Below are positions 9,086 to 17,570 of a stretch of 64,000 bases of DNA, in pieces. Position 1 is the stretch's first letter. Every line of letters starts with the position of its first letter. The stretch comes from an uncultured Eubacteriales bacterium (GTDB taxonomy: Bacteria > Bacillota > Clostridia > Peptostreptococcales > Anaerovoracaceae): positions 1 through 64,000 of the forward strand of contig UQNJ01000015.1 of NCBI GenBank assembly GCA_900542295.1. Direction: 5' to 3'. The notes under the pieces are model-generated. The model did no database searches. It had not been told where the DNA came from and saw nothing but the letters and a program-made list of their open reading frames with translations. The translations under genes were made by a program, and so were the position numbers.

Positions 9086-9820
9086 TTGAGAAGTTTAAAT
9101 ATGATTATCGGCGCTTTGTTTGTAATCGCCGGAGTTGCAATGATAGCCGGATTTAACGGCATTACGTTTTTATCGGTAGCTTTTGTGATAGGATTACTGT
9201 TCATGGTAGCGGGAGTTCTGGGATGCATGTCTTATAAGAGCAACAGAGAAGACTCTGTAGACAGCACATGGGTAGTAGTTGACGGAGCAACAACATTTGT
9301 TCTTGGATTTCTCATAATATCCAATAAACTGGCTTCTGATGCAGCAGTTCCCCTTGTCTTAGGCCTTTGGATAGCGATAACGGGAATCCGTAACCTGACA
9401 AGAGCATTAGAAAAAGCAGATGTTAAGGACAGTTATTTTTACGGTCACTTAGTTATAGGACTGGTTAATGTAATAGCAGGTCTTTATATGTTCTTCAACA
9501 ACGATCTGTTAAGACTGCCTGTAGGAATTCTGGTGGGAATATGTCTGTTAGTACACGGTCTTAATATATTCATGGTTGCAATAACCATTTTAGTTGCTAA
9601 GTCAGGATTCATAATGAGTAAGGAAGAAATGCTGGAGCAGGCTGCCAAGGAGGTTGAGGAGGCACACGAGGCGGCAAAAGAGGCTATCAAAGTATTGAAA
9701 GAAGCCAAGGCAACAGTGGAGGTTATAAAGGAAACTCCGGAGGAAGAACTTGATGCAGCGCTTGCACCTAAACCTACAGAGAATAAACCTGCTGAAGCTT
9801 CGGCAGAAGAAAATAAATAA
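9086..9820 (+). CDS. HdeD/DUF308-like membrane protein with a charged C-terminal tail
   Basis: The first 165 or so residues contain six hydrophobic helices in three pairs, the layout of the DUF308/HdeD family, whose enteric founder is linked to acid resistance; the function here is unknown. From about residue 170 to 244 the protein becomes an Ala/Glu/Lys-rich heptad-like stretch (EVEEAHEAAKEAIKVLKEA) likely to form a cytoplasmic coiled coil, then a Pro/Glu/Ala tail. The TTG start at 9086 is preferred because AGGAGG (9072-9077) is eight bases upstream. The next gene begins 11 bases after the stop, so it may head an operon with the two flavoproteins. Confidence 0.75.
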   Translation: MRSLNMIIGALFVIAGVAMIAGFNGITFLSVAFVIGLLFMVAGVLGCMSYKSNREDSVDSTWVVVDGATTFVLGFLIISNKLASDAAVPLVLGLWIAITGIRNLTRALEKADVKDSYFYGHLVIGLVNVIAGLYMFFNNDLLRLPVGILVGICLLVHGLNIFMVAITILVAKSGFIMSKEEMLEQAAKEVEEAHEAAKEAIKVLKEAKATVEVIKETPEEELDAALAPKPTENKPAEASAEENK

Positions 9821-9831
9821 GAAGAAAAAGT

Positions 9832-11055
9832 ATGAATAAATTCGTTGATATAGCCATAATAGGCAGTGGACCGGCAGGACTTGCGGCGGCGGTTAAGGCA
9901 AAGGAAAATGCACCGGGTGCAAGGGTACTGATTATAGAAAAAATGAAGGAGCCGGCTAAAAAATTAAGTGCCTCCGGTAACGGCAGAGGCAATTTATCCA
10001 ACAGGAAGTGCAAATCTGCTGATGAAGTGCTGAGGTTCTTTTCCGAAACAGGAATAGCTGTAAGAATGGACAATGAAGGGCGAATATATCCATACTCGGA
10101 AGACGCTAAAGCTGTGACAGAGTCTCTTGTGAAAAGAGCAAGGATGCTTGGCGTTGAAATACTTTTAAATACAAAGGCAGACAGTGTGGAAGCGGTCCAT
10201 GATGATAAAGGCAGTTTCCACATTTTTGTTGAAAAAGGAAAAAACAGAGAAGGAATTTTTGCAGAGCAAGTTCTTATCGCTACCGGCGGCAAATCTTTTG
10301 CAGTATACGGCTCTACCGGTGACGGGCAGATAATTGCAAGGAAATTGGGTCATACCGTTAATCCAATGGTTCCTTCTCTTACTGCGATAGAAATAAAAGA
10401 AAATATCAGGAATCTAAAGGGAACCAGAGCGAAGGTGCAGGCTTCGCTGTTTGACCATGGCGAGTCTGTTTTCTGTGAGAATGGTGAGATTCAGTTCAGA
10501 GAGGACTGTATTTCGGGAATCTGTATTATGAACATGTCGTCAAAACTGCCTGTATCAGGTTATGCTGACAGAGGGAAGTCAATGGAGGAATGTAAGATTG
10601 TGATAAACTTCATGCCTGATTTCAGCTCGGCAGAGTTGGTGGGATTTTTAAAAAATGAGTCGGACAATATATGTAAAACCGCTTCTGACATGTTAAAAAC
10701 ACTGGTTAAAACTGCAATTTCAGATGAGATATTGAAAAGAAGCAATATAGCTCTTGATAGAGAGGCAAAATCTTTGACGATGGAAGAAATCTTAACCATT
10801 GCAAATGGCCTCAGAATGTTCACTCTGACTCCGACCGGCCGTAAAGGCTGGAAAGAAGCTCAGGTGACTAAGGGCGGAATCCCCCTTGAAGAGATAGATG
10901 ATGCTACAATGGAGTCAAAGCTTGTAAAAGGTCTCTATTTTGCAGGTGAGGTGACAGATTATGACGGACCGTGCGGCGGATATAATCTTAACAATGCATG
11001 GATTACGGGAATAAAAGCGGGTCGTGCGATGGCAGCAGACTTTAAAGGAGAATAG
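9832..11055 (+). CDS. NAD(P)/FAD-dependent oxidoreductase, HI0933/BaiN family
   Basis: Flavoprotein with an N-terminal Rossmann FAD-binding motif IIGSGPAGLAAA (residues about 9-20) followed by the family-typical KKLSASGNGRGNLSN. The C terminus has YFAGEVTDYDGPCGGYNLNNAW, the second FAD-contact motif of the HI0933-like family. At 407 aa it is full length. BaiN, a gut clostridial member, has been linked to bile-acid reduction, but most members have no known substrate, so I give no specific reaction. The SD-like AAGAAG is weak. It is sandwiched between the HdeD-like gene and a second FAD dehydrogenase six bases downstream. Confidence 0.88.
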   Translation: MNKFVDIAIIGSGPAGLAAAVKAKENAPGARVLIIEKMKEPAKKLSASGNGRGNLSNRKCKSADEVLRFFSETGIAVRMDNEGRIYPYSEDAKAVTESLVKRARMLGVEILLNTKADSVEAVHDDKGSFHIFVEKGKNREGIFAEQVLIATGGKSFAVYGSTGDGQIIARKLGHTVNPMVPSLTAIEIKENIRNLKGTRAKVQASLFDHGESVFCENGEIQFREDCISGICIMNMSSKLPVSGYADRGKSMEECKIVINFMPDFSSAELVGFLKNESDNICKTASDMLKTLVKTAISDEILKRSNIALDREAKSLTMEEILTIANGLRMFTLTPTGRKGWKEAQVTKGGIPLEEIDDATMESKLVKGLYFAGEVTDYDGPCGGYNLNNAWITGIKAGRAMAADFKGE

Positions 11056-11061
11056 AAGTTT

Positions 11062-12657
11062 ATGTACAGGATTAACCAGATAAAGCTGAGTTTAACGGAG
11101 AATGAGAAGGAGCTTCCCGAAAAGGTTTTAAAAAAGCTCAGATGTAAAGACCTGAAACTTAAGGAATGGAAAATTTCAAGAGAGTCAATAGATGCCAGGG
11201 ATAAATCGGACATAAAAAGAGTGTTTTCGATAGAATTTGAAATCGCAGAAAATTTTTCTGATAAAGATTCGGCAAATATGGATAGTATAAAGAAAAGAAT
11301 AGAGAAAGCCGGGGCAGAGTTTTTTGTTCCGGAGGAATACAGGCTTCCGCAAGAGTGTGGAAGCTTTTCTGAAAGAAATGAGGAACGACCTGTAGTGGTC
11401 GGCTTTGGTCCGGGTGGAATTTTTGCGGCGTTGATTTTGGCACAGGCAGGTGCAAGGCCTATAGTAATAGAAAGAGGCTGTGATGTGGATAAAAGAGCTG
11501 AGGATGTTCGCATCTTCTGGGAAACCGGCAAACTCGATACAGAATCCAATGTACAGTTTGGAGAAGGCGGAGCCGGCGCCTTTTCGGACGGTAAACTGAC
11601 CACGGGAATAAAGGATTTAAGAATAAGGAAAGTTCTTGAGGAACTTGTTCGCTTCGGTGCGCCGGAAGAGATACTTTACAGGCAAAAGCCTCATGTGGGA
11701 ACGGATCTTTTGCGTGGAACGGTGAAAAATATAAGAGAAGAGATAATAAGGCTGGGAGGAGAAGTAAGATTCAGCACCAAGATGGTCGGGATAGTGACCG
11801 ATGGAGAAAGGCTCAGGGCATTAAGGCTTGCAGACATGGCTGCAGGGGCAGAGGAGTATGAAATTCTATGCAGTAAAGCGATTGTTGCCATAGGACACAG
11901 CGCAAGAGACACTTTCAGAATGTTAAATGATTTTGGGATAAAAATGGAGCAGAAGCCGTTTTCCATAGGTGTAAGAATAGAGCATCCTCAAGACTTGATA
12001 GATACGGCGCAGTACGGCAGACCCGGGAGGGAGCTTGGACTGCCGCCTGCCGAGTATAAACTGAGTTACAGATGTCGAGAAGAAGACGGAAGAGGTGTGT
12101 ACAGCTTCTGTATGTGTCCCGGAGGCGAGGTGATAACGGCGTCTTCTGAGGAGGGCGGTGTTGTTGTGAACGGTATGAGCATACATGCTCGTGACAGTGG
12201 AAAGGCTAACAGTGCACTTCTTTGTGATGTGAGAACGAAGGACTTCGGCAGTGATGATGTTCTGGCAGGAGTCTTATTCCAGGAAAAGTACGAAAGGCTT
12301 GCCTTCCGCCTGGCCGGAGGCCGCTATGCGCCGCCGGCCGCCACATGGGGCGCCCTAAGAGACGGGAAAGCGCCCCACGTGGAGGGCTGCCTGCCGGATT
12401 TTGCAGTGGCAGCGCTGAGGCGGGCAATGCCGGAGTTCGGCAGAAAGATAAAAGGTTTTGACGCAGACGATGCGAAGGTATATGCAGTGGAAACAAGGAG
12501 CTCTTCGCCTGTTCGAATTTTGAGAGGAAAGGACTGTCAAAGCCTTTCCCTTAAGGGTATTTACCCGTGCGGAGAGGGGGCAGGCTATGCCGGAGGCATA
12601 ACCTCTGCTGCCGTAGATGGAATCAAAACGGCGGAAGCCGTTTTGCGAGCGGAGTAA
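11062..12657 (+). CDS. FAD-dependent dehydrogenase (COG2509-like)
   Basis: Large uncharacterised flavoprotein family common in Bacillota. A leader domain of about 105 residues is followed by VVVGFGPGGIFAALILAQAGARP, split here by the dinucleotide-binding glycines GxGPGG. Further motifs are QFGEGGAGAFSDGKLTTG and, near the C terminus, YPCGEGAGYAGGITSAAVDG. At 531 aa it has the normal length. AAAGGAG (11044-11050) lies inside the end of the previous gene and supports the ATG. The stretch 12300-12440 is much richer in G and C than the rest of the gene but remains in frame. A small hairpin spans the last codons before the stop. Substrate unknown. Confidence 0.87.
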   Translation: MYRINQIKLSLTENEKELPEKVLKKLRCKDLKLKEWKISRESIDARDKSDIKRVFSIEFEIAENFSDKDSANMDSIKKRIEKAGAEFFVPEEYRLPQECGSFSERNEERPVVVGFGPGGIFAALILAQAGARPIVIERGCDVDKRAEDVRIFWETGKLDTESNVQFGEGGAGAFSDGKLTTGIKDLRIRKVLEELVRFGAPEEILYRQKPHVGTDLLRGTVKNIREEIIRLGGEVRFSTKMVGIVTDGERLRALRLADMAAGAEEYEILCSKAIVAIGHSARDTFRMLNDFGIKMEQKPFSIGVRIEHPQDLIDTAQYGRPGRELGLPPAEYKLSYRCREEDGRGVYSFCMCPGGEVITASSEEGGVVVNGMSIHARDSGKANSALLCDVRTKDFGSDDVLAGVLFQEKYERLAFRLAGGRYAPPAATWGALRDGKAPHVEGCLPDFAVAALRRAMPEFGRKIKGFDADDAKVYAVETRSSSPVRILRGKDCQSLSLKGIYPCGEGAGYAGGITSAAVDGIKTAEAVLRAE

Positions 12658-13404
12658 GTAAGCGAAAAATGAGAGGCGATGTCATATATAAGAGCCGCCA
12701 TAGAATGTTTGCTTAACGCAGAGTGAGAGAGCAAATGACAGCTCTATATCAGATGTTGGTGATTAAAGGTTATAGTACAAAAGGAGATAGTAAAAATTGC
12801 CGTGACTGTTGATAAATGAATGATTTTAACTGTTTTTGGCTGTTTGTTACATAACTTGTGCTCGCCACAAGACTATAATAAAGAATTGAGAGAGGCGGCA
12901 AAAGCCGCCTCTCTGTTACTAATCGGTTGTATTTATTAGGCAAACCTTCAACGGAAAGGCTGTCTTAAATTGCTTCAGCTTTCTGTTTCTCCATCAGGCA
13001 GTTATCCGGTGAACTCACTGAGGTGTTACTTAAAAGGTATTTAATTAAAAAGAAAAAATGAAAACGACAGAGAGCTATGTGAATAAAAATTGTTGGAGAA
13101 AATATCTTCCGGTCTTTGTTAGTTATCTTAAAGATTTTTATGAAACTTATCATAGTGGGTTTACCATATAAACGGTGCTAATGGAGATAGCAGAGAGTTT
13201 TGATAGATAATGGGAACGGAAAAAATTTTTATTTAATAGAAAAACAAATATTATGATAAAAAAATTACCATTGTCATTTAAGGCAGCACACAAAAATTAT
13301 GGTGTTTCAGTCTTGTATTATTCTGCCTTATGTGTTAAAATAAATCCAAAATTTTAAAATTGTTTTTATTTACCGGAAAGGTGTTTGCGGGAGGAGGTAA
13401 TGGC
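12658..13404. other. gene-poor interval before the TetR gene
   Basis: About 750 bases without a convincing gene. A strong hairpin is present, AGAGAGGCGGC (12889-12899) pairing with GCCGCCTCTCT (12904-12914) across AAAA, but no T-run follows it, so it is at most a weak terminator. A 37-codon frame from 13057 (starting MKTTESY) and a 34-codon frame from 13253 lack ribosome sites and look like chance or decayed fragments. The right half is very AT-rich. Confidence 0.5.
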
Positions 13405-14025
13405 TTGCCAAAGGTAGCTTATTCCGAGGAGGACAGAGAACACATAAGAACGGAACTTGTCAGAGTTGGTCTTGAACTGATGGCAAATCAGGGTATACAA
13501 CATACTACCGTGGAGCAAATATATAAAAGAGTTGGAATTTCAAGAACCTTCTTTTATTCTTTTTTCGCAACGAAAGAAGATCTGGTAGTTGAAACGCTGT
13601 ATATGCAGCAGCCTAAAATCATTGAATATGTAAAAAAACTGATGAACGATCCTGCTTTGAGCTGGCGTGATGCCGTGAAACAATTTCTCTATACCTGCTG
13701 CTACGGAGAAAAAAACGGTATTGCTGTTTTGACGATTGAAGAACAGCAGCTTCTTTTTAAACGGCTCTCAAAGGAAAGCTATAAAGTGTTTCGCCAAAAG
13801 CAGTTTCGCCTTTTCGGAGAAATTTTAGAAAACTTCGGGATAAAAAAAGATACGGCACGGATAAATCTGTTTACGAATTTAAGCCTGACGGTAATGGTTG
13901 TACGCAGAGCTATTCCGGATACGCTGCCGCTGTTTGTTCCCGAAGCTGCCGATGAAACCATTGACTTTCAGATAAATGCCATTGTTGATGCCTTAGAAAA
14001 AATGAAAACAGAGACTGCGTCTTAA
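13405..14025 (+). CDS. TetR/AcrR-family transcriptional regulator
   Basis: DNA-binding repressor-type protein. The N-terminal domain contains the TetR helix-turn-helix: TTVEQIYKRVGISRTFFYSF followed by KEDLV. The rest is an all-helical ligand/dimer domain without a recognisable ligand signature. The TTG at 13405 is chosen because AGGAGG (13392-13397) lies seven bases upstream; an upstream in-frame TTG at 13360 has none. Length 206 aa. A terminator at 14041-14088 follows, then a 16-bp palindrome (14104-14119) ahead of the next gene that is a plausible operator. The target is unknown. Confidence 0.85.
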   Translation: MPKVAYSEEDREHIRTELVRVGLELMANQGIQHTTVEQIYKRVGISRTFFYSFFATKEDLVVETLYMQQPKIIEYVKKLMNDPALSWRDAVKQFLYTCCYGEKNGIAVLTIEEQQLLFKRLSKESYKVFRQKQFRLFGEILENFGIKKDTARINLFTNLSLTVMVVRRAIPDTLPLFVPEAADETIDFQINAIVDALEKMKTETAS

Positions 14026-14040
14026 ATGATGGATATAGAG

Positions 14041-14088
14041 AATCCGTTCGAATATTATGTCGGCCTTATATTCAGACGGATTTTATTT
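14041..14088 (+). terminator. terminator after the TetR gene
   Basis: AATCCGT (14041-14047) pairs with ACGGATT (14076-14082), with an inner GAATAT/ATATTC helix, followed by TTTTATTTT. Confidence 0.75.
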
Positions 14089-14103
14089 TAACCAAAATAA
14101 AGA

Positions 14104-14119
14104 CAAATTTATAAATTTG
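14104..14119. promoter_or_regulatory. 16-bp perfect palindrome, candidate TetR operator
   Basis: CAAATTTATAAATTTG is identical to its reverse complement. It lies between the TetR gene and the small unknown gene downstream, the usual place for a TetR-family operator. It is AT-rich, so chance is not excluded. Confidence 0.35.
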
Positions 14120-14266
14120 AATTTATTTTGCAGGATAAATCTTAAAACAAAGCAAAAGTAAAAATAAGGTTACGGTGTGATATGAAAATCCAATTTATTT
14201 ATGATACAGAGAGTGAAGGCTCTCCGTTCTCATATAAAATATTTAAAATTTACGGAGGAAAAAAGC

Positions 14267-14752
14267 ATGGGATTTTTTGACAAGTTATTTAAGAAACCTG
14301 AAATTGACATGGAAAAGAGCAACGCAAATGCAAAGAAAATGCGTGTCCTGTTTAATCAAGTTGTAGAAAACGGTGACGATTACAGATTGATTTTCGGTTA
14401 TACCGAGGATGTAAGCCGTTTCAACTATGGCTTTGTTCACGGCAGCAAAACAAAGATAGGCAACTTAATTGTGGGCTGGAACGAAGATTCTCAGACGATA
14501 GTGGTCGTTCCTACAGTACCTGACCTTTCCGGGTGTGGTGATCCGACTTATTATCGCCGCTCTGAAATTTTGAAAGCATATCGAAATAAGTATCCTACCG
14601 AAGCTTTCATTATTTATCCTGACAAGAAAGGATACATCGGTATAAATGCCTATGACTGGCTGGAAGATGAAAAGCTGTATGTATATGTTTCTCAGGATGA
14701 TGAGCTCTCTGCGTTTACCGACTTCTTTATGAACCGCTTTGCGACAAAGTGA
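14267..14752 (+). CDS. hypothetical protein, 162 aa
   Basis: I do not recognise a family. The protein opens with MGFFDKLFKK, a short amphipathic, Phe/Lys-rich helix of the kind that binds membranes peripherally. It continues as a soluble alpha/beta domain with VHGSKTKIGNLIVGWNED near the middle and a Cys-Gly pair (DLSGCGDPTYYRRSE) but no catalytic signature. Start chosen at ATG 14267 because GGAGG (14254-14258) is eight bases upstream. A 32-codon frame from 14181 overlaps the start in another frame and might be a leader, but its ribosome site is weak. A tiny membrane protein follows eight bases after the stop, so the two are probably a unit, possibly under the adjacent TetR protein. Confidence 0.65.
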   Translation: MGFFDKLFKKPEIDMEKSNANAKKMRVLFNQVVENGDDYRLIFGYTEDVSRFNYGFVHGSKTKIGNLIVGWNEDSQTIVVVPTVPDLSGCGDPTYYRRSEILKAYRNKYPTEAFIIYPDKKGYIGINAYDWLEDEKLYVYVSQDDELSAFTDFFMNRFATK

Positions 14753-14760
14753 GGTGAAAA

Positions 14761-14931
14761 ATGTCTATCGGAGCAACTGGAGCGTTTCTTCTGTTTCTTG
14801 TGATCGTGTTTATATTTGGAGATCTGTGGTTTCATCTTATAGAAGGAATATTGCAGAAAATCAAAAGAATCTTTACACATCACAAAGAATCTGCGGCATG
14901 GCATCCGTTTCCTTCTGACAAGGATGAGTGA
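14761..14931 (+). CDS. small single-pass membrane protein, 56 aa
   Basis: Begins MSIGATGAFLLFLVIVFIFG, one hydrophobic helix, then a basic, His-rich cytoplasmic tail (IKRIFTHHKESAAWHPF) ending DKDE. GAGGTGA sits just ahead of the ATG, and the gene follows the 162-aa unknown by eight bases, which supports translation. No homologue is recognised. A role as membrane partner of the upstream protein is inference from spacing only. Confidence 0.55.
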   Translation: MSIGATGAFLLFLVIVFIFGDLWFHLIEGILQKIKRIFTHHKESAAWHPFPSDKDE

Positions 14932-15028
14932 GAATGTTTGATATAAATGGATTGAAAAACGGGTACGGAAAGTGAATATACACTTATATAAGAAAAACAA
15001 ACCGCTCATAAAATAAAAACCTTGTATA

Positions 15029-15062
15029 TTAAAAGTGAGGTGGCATTAAGCCTGCCACCTCA
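15029..15062 (-). terminator. gpmI terminator
   Basis: On the minus strand TGAGGTGGCA (15053-15062 complement) and TGCCACCTCA (15036-15045 complement) form a 10-bp perfect stem with a 7-base loop, followed by CTTTTAATA. Confidence 0.7.
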
Positions 15063-15110
15063 GGCTTCAAGTGAAAGCTTGCAGTTTTTTTATGAATTTA
15101 TTTTATGAGT

Positions 15111-16637
15111 TTATACAAGAGGCTTTCCGGTCATTTCTCCCGGTATTGGAACTCCTGTAAGCTTTAAAACAGTAGGTGCTATATCGCATAATTTACCTCC
15201 TGTCATAATAGGACACGGATTTTCTGCTATATATACGAGGGGAACAGGATTGGTTGAGTGAGATGTAATGGCATTGCCGTCTCTGTCTTTCATCTCGTCG
15301 GCATTGCCGTGATCTGCCGTAAGAAGTATTCGGCCGCCAACTTCAAGCATGACTTTTTCAATCTCTCCCACGCATTTGTCCACAGCTTCAACAGCCTTTA
15401 CCGCTGCTTCAAAATTGCCTGTATGACCAACCATATCGGCATTGGCAAAGTTTAAAATTATATAATCGTATTTAAGCGATTTTATTTCTTTGATGACAGC
15501 CTCTGTAACTTCAGGGGCGCTCATTTCAGGTTTAAGGTCGTATGTTGCAACCTTAGGTGACGGAATAAGAATCCTGTCTTCGTTGGGATTTGGTTTTTCC
15601 ACTCCGCCGTTAAAGAAAAATGTAACATGAGCGTATTTTTCAGTTTCTGCAATTCTAAGCTGAGTGTAACCAAGAGAAGACAGATATTCTCCCAGAGTGT
15701 TTTTTATTACCGATGGAGGAAAAGCAACCTCCACATTTGGCATGGTTGCGTCATATTGAGTCATGCAGACATAACATAAATCGCTTATAGGCGATTGACC
15801 GTTTTCGTACCTTTCAAAACCGTCAAATTCAGGGTCCGTAAAGCAACGTGTTATTTCTCTTGCTCTGTCGGGGCGGAAATTGCAGAATATTATGCTGTCT
15901 CCGGATTTGACTCCGGGAAAACTGCCGCATACGGCAGGTTTTATAAATTCATCTGTGTCGCCATTTTCATATGCCTTTGAAACCGCTTCAAAACCTGTCG
16001 CTGAAGAAACACCTCTGCATGATGTGAGCGCTTCATAAGCAAGTTTTACCCTTTCCCAGCGTTTATCCCTGTCCATTGCATAATATCTGCCGGAAACTAC
16101 TCCTATAGAAGCTGTCGGTATATCTGAAATAAAAGATTCCATATCCTTCATATAATCTATGCCGGAAGTAGGAGGGACATCTCTGCCGTCCATGAAGCAG
16201 TGAACATATATGCGAGGAACATTTTCGGCAGACGCCATTTTTATAACTGCTTTTATATGATCTATATGACTGTGTACACCGCCGTCTGAAAGGAGACCCA
16301 TGACATGAAGGGCGCCGCCTGTTGAAGATGCATGATTCATAGCATTAAGAAGTGCTGCATTGCCGTTTAATATACCGTCATCTATGGCTTTGCTTATGCG
16401 GGTAAGCTCCTGATAAACTACTCTGCCTGCGCCGATATTAAGATGACCTACTTCTGAATTCCCCATCTGACCGTCGGGAAGTCCTACAGCGAGCCCGCCT
16501 GCTTTTAATGAAGCAGACGGATATTCTCTGAATATTCTATTAAGATTCGGAAGATTCGCTGATGCTATGGCATTTCCATAGCTTTCAGTGTTAATACCGA
16601 AACCGTCAAGTATCATAAGCATAAAAGGTGTTTTCAT
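15111..16637 (-). CDS. gpmI: 2,3-bisphosphoglycerate-independent phosphoglycerate mutase
   Basis: Interconverts 3- and 2-phosphoglycerate in glycolysis using two Mn ions and no 2,3-BPG. Motifs include MILDGFG near the N terminus (metal-binding Asp11) and GQMGNSEVGHLNIGAGR, where Ser61 is the phosphoserine nucleophile. HCFMDGRDVPP and FNFANADMVGHTG, and later TADHGNADEM, supply the remaining metal ligands of the alkaline-phosphatase fold. I use the ATG at 16637, nine codons minus one inside the longest frame, because AAGGAGGA directly precedes it. 509 aa, the usual length. Divergent from the nucleosidase gene. Confidence 0.96.
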   Translation of the reverse strand: MKTPFMLMILDGFGINTESYGNAIASANLPNLNRIFREYPSASLKAGGLAVGLPDGQMGNSEVGHLNIGAGRVVYQELTRISKAIDDGILNGNAALLNAMNHASSTGGALHVMGLLSDGGVHSHIDHIKAVIKMASAENVPRIYVHCFMDGRDVPPTSGIDYMKDMESFISDIPTASIGVVSGRYYAMDRDKRWERVKLAYEALTSCRGVSSATGFEAVSKAYENGDTDEFIKPAVCGSFPGVKSGDSIIFCNFRPDRAREITRCFTDPEFDGFERYENGQSPISDLCYVCMTQYDATMPNVEVAFPPSVIKNTLGEYLSSLGYTQLRIAETEKYAHVTFFFNGGVEKPNPNEDRILIPSPKVATYDLKPEMSAPEVTEAVIKEIKSLKYDYIILNFANADMVGHTGNFEAAVKAVEAVDKCVGEIEKVMLEVGGRILLTADHGNADEMKDRDGNAITSHSTNPVPLVYIAENPCPIMTGGKLCDIAPTVLKLTGVPIPGEMTGKPLV

Positions 16638-16841
16638 TTTTTCCTCCTTGAAGCAGCACAAAACAGCCGCTTTTTGTGATTGTCACTATAAATAAATATA
16701 CCACAAAACGAGTATTATTGTAACAGCAATTTTCGTGTTCAGTCTGCCCTTGAAGCTTTCGATAAGAAAATAAATGACGGTATAGAAATATAATGATATA
16801 ATGTATTAAAAAGAAAATCTTAAATGAAAGGATGAAAAAGG

Positions 16842-17549
16842 GTGAAGATAGGAATCGTATGTGCCGGTTATGAAGAACTGAGACCATTTATTCCGATAAT
16901 AGAAAACTGCATTGTTACAGAGAGAGCAGGACTTGAATTTCATGAGGGCTTTATTAACGGTGTAAGTGTTACAGCCTTGTTTTCAGGTGTCTGCAAAGTA
17001 AATGCTGCTATAGCATCTCAGATACTGATAGACATCTTTGGCGCTGATATTATAATAAATTCAGGAACCGCAGGAGGAATGAATCCCGAACTTGAAATCT
17101 TTGACACCGTAATTTCTACAGAGGTATGTTATCACGATGTTCTGCCTGCTAACCTGATGGACTTTCACCCGAAGATGAAATCACCTTTTTTCAAAGCAAA
17201 TGATGAGCTGATAAAGCTTTCTCTGATTGCGGCATCGAAAACAGATACAAGAGGGAAGACATTCGCAGGAAGAATGGTTACAGGTGAATCTTTTATAACA
17301 GATGAGGGAAGAGAAAGAATAAACCGATTGTTTGCACCATTGTCGGTAGATATGGAAACAGCAGGCATTGCCCATGTATGCCATGTCAATTCAATACCGT
17401 TTGTTGCAATAAGGTGCATAACCGATACAGCAAGGCACAGCGGAGTTGAAAACTTTGAAAAAAACTGTGGTGAAGCTTCGGCTATAGCCGTAGATATTAC
17501 GGTCGCATTGATAAAAGAACTGAGCCTTAATCAAAATGATATATATTAA
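16842..17549 (+). CDS. mtnN: 5'-methylthioadenosine/S-adenosylhomocysteine nucleosidase
   Basis: Cleaves adenine from MTA, SAH and 5'-deoxyadenosine, recycling by-products of SAM-dependent and radical SAM reactions. The 235-aa protein shows the family active site: Glu12 in CAGYEELRP, a phosphorylase-fold core with NSGTAGG, the substrate motif VDMETAG (Met and Glu hydrogen-bonding the ribose) and the catalytic Asp in CITDTA. The GTG start follows GAAAGGATG. addA begins 21 bases after the stop, suggesting one transcript. Confidence 0.92.
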   Translation: MKIGIVCAGYEELRPFIPIIENCIVTERAGLEFHEGFINGVSVTALFSGVCKVNAAIASQILIDIFGADIIINSGTAGGMNPELEIFDTVISTEVCYHDVLPANLMDFHPKMKSPFFKANDELIKLSLIAASKTDTRGKTFAGRMVTGESFITDEGRERINRLFAPLSVDMETAGIAHVCHVNSIPFVAIRCITDTARHSGVENFEKNCGEASAIAVDITVALIKELSLNQNDIY

Positions 17550-17570
17550 GAACACGGGGTTTACATTAAG

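Noticed and set aside
13057..13170. 37-codon frame before the TetR gene
   Set aside because: No ribosome site, no recognisable family, in a stretch with stops in all frames nearby.
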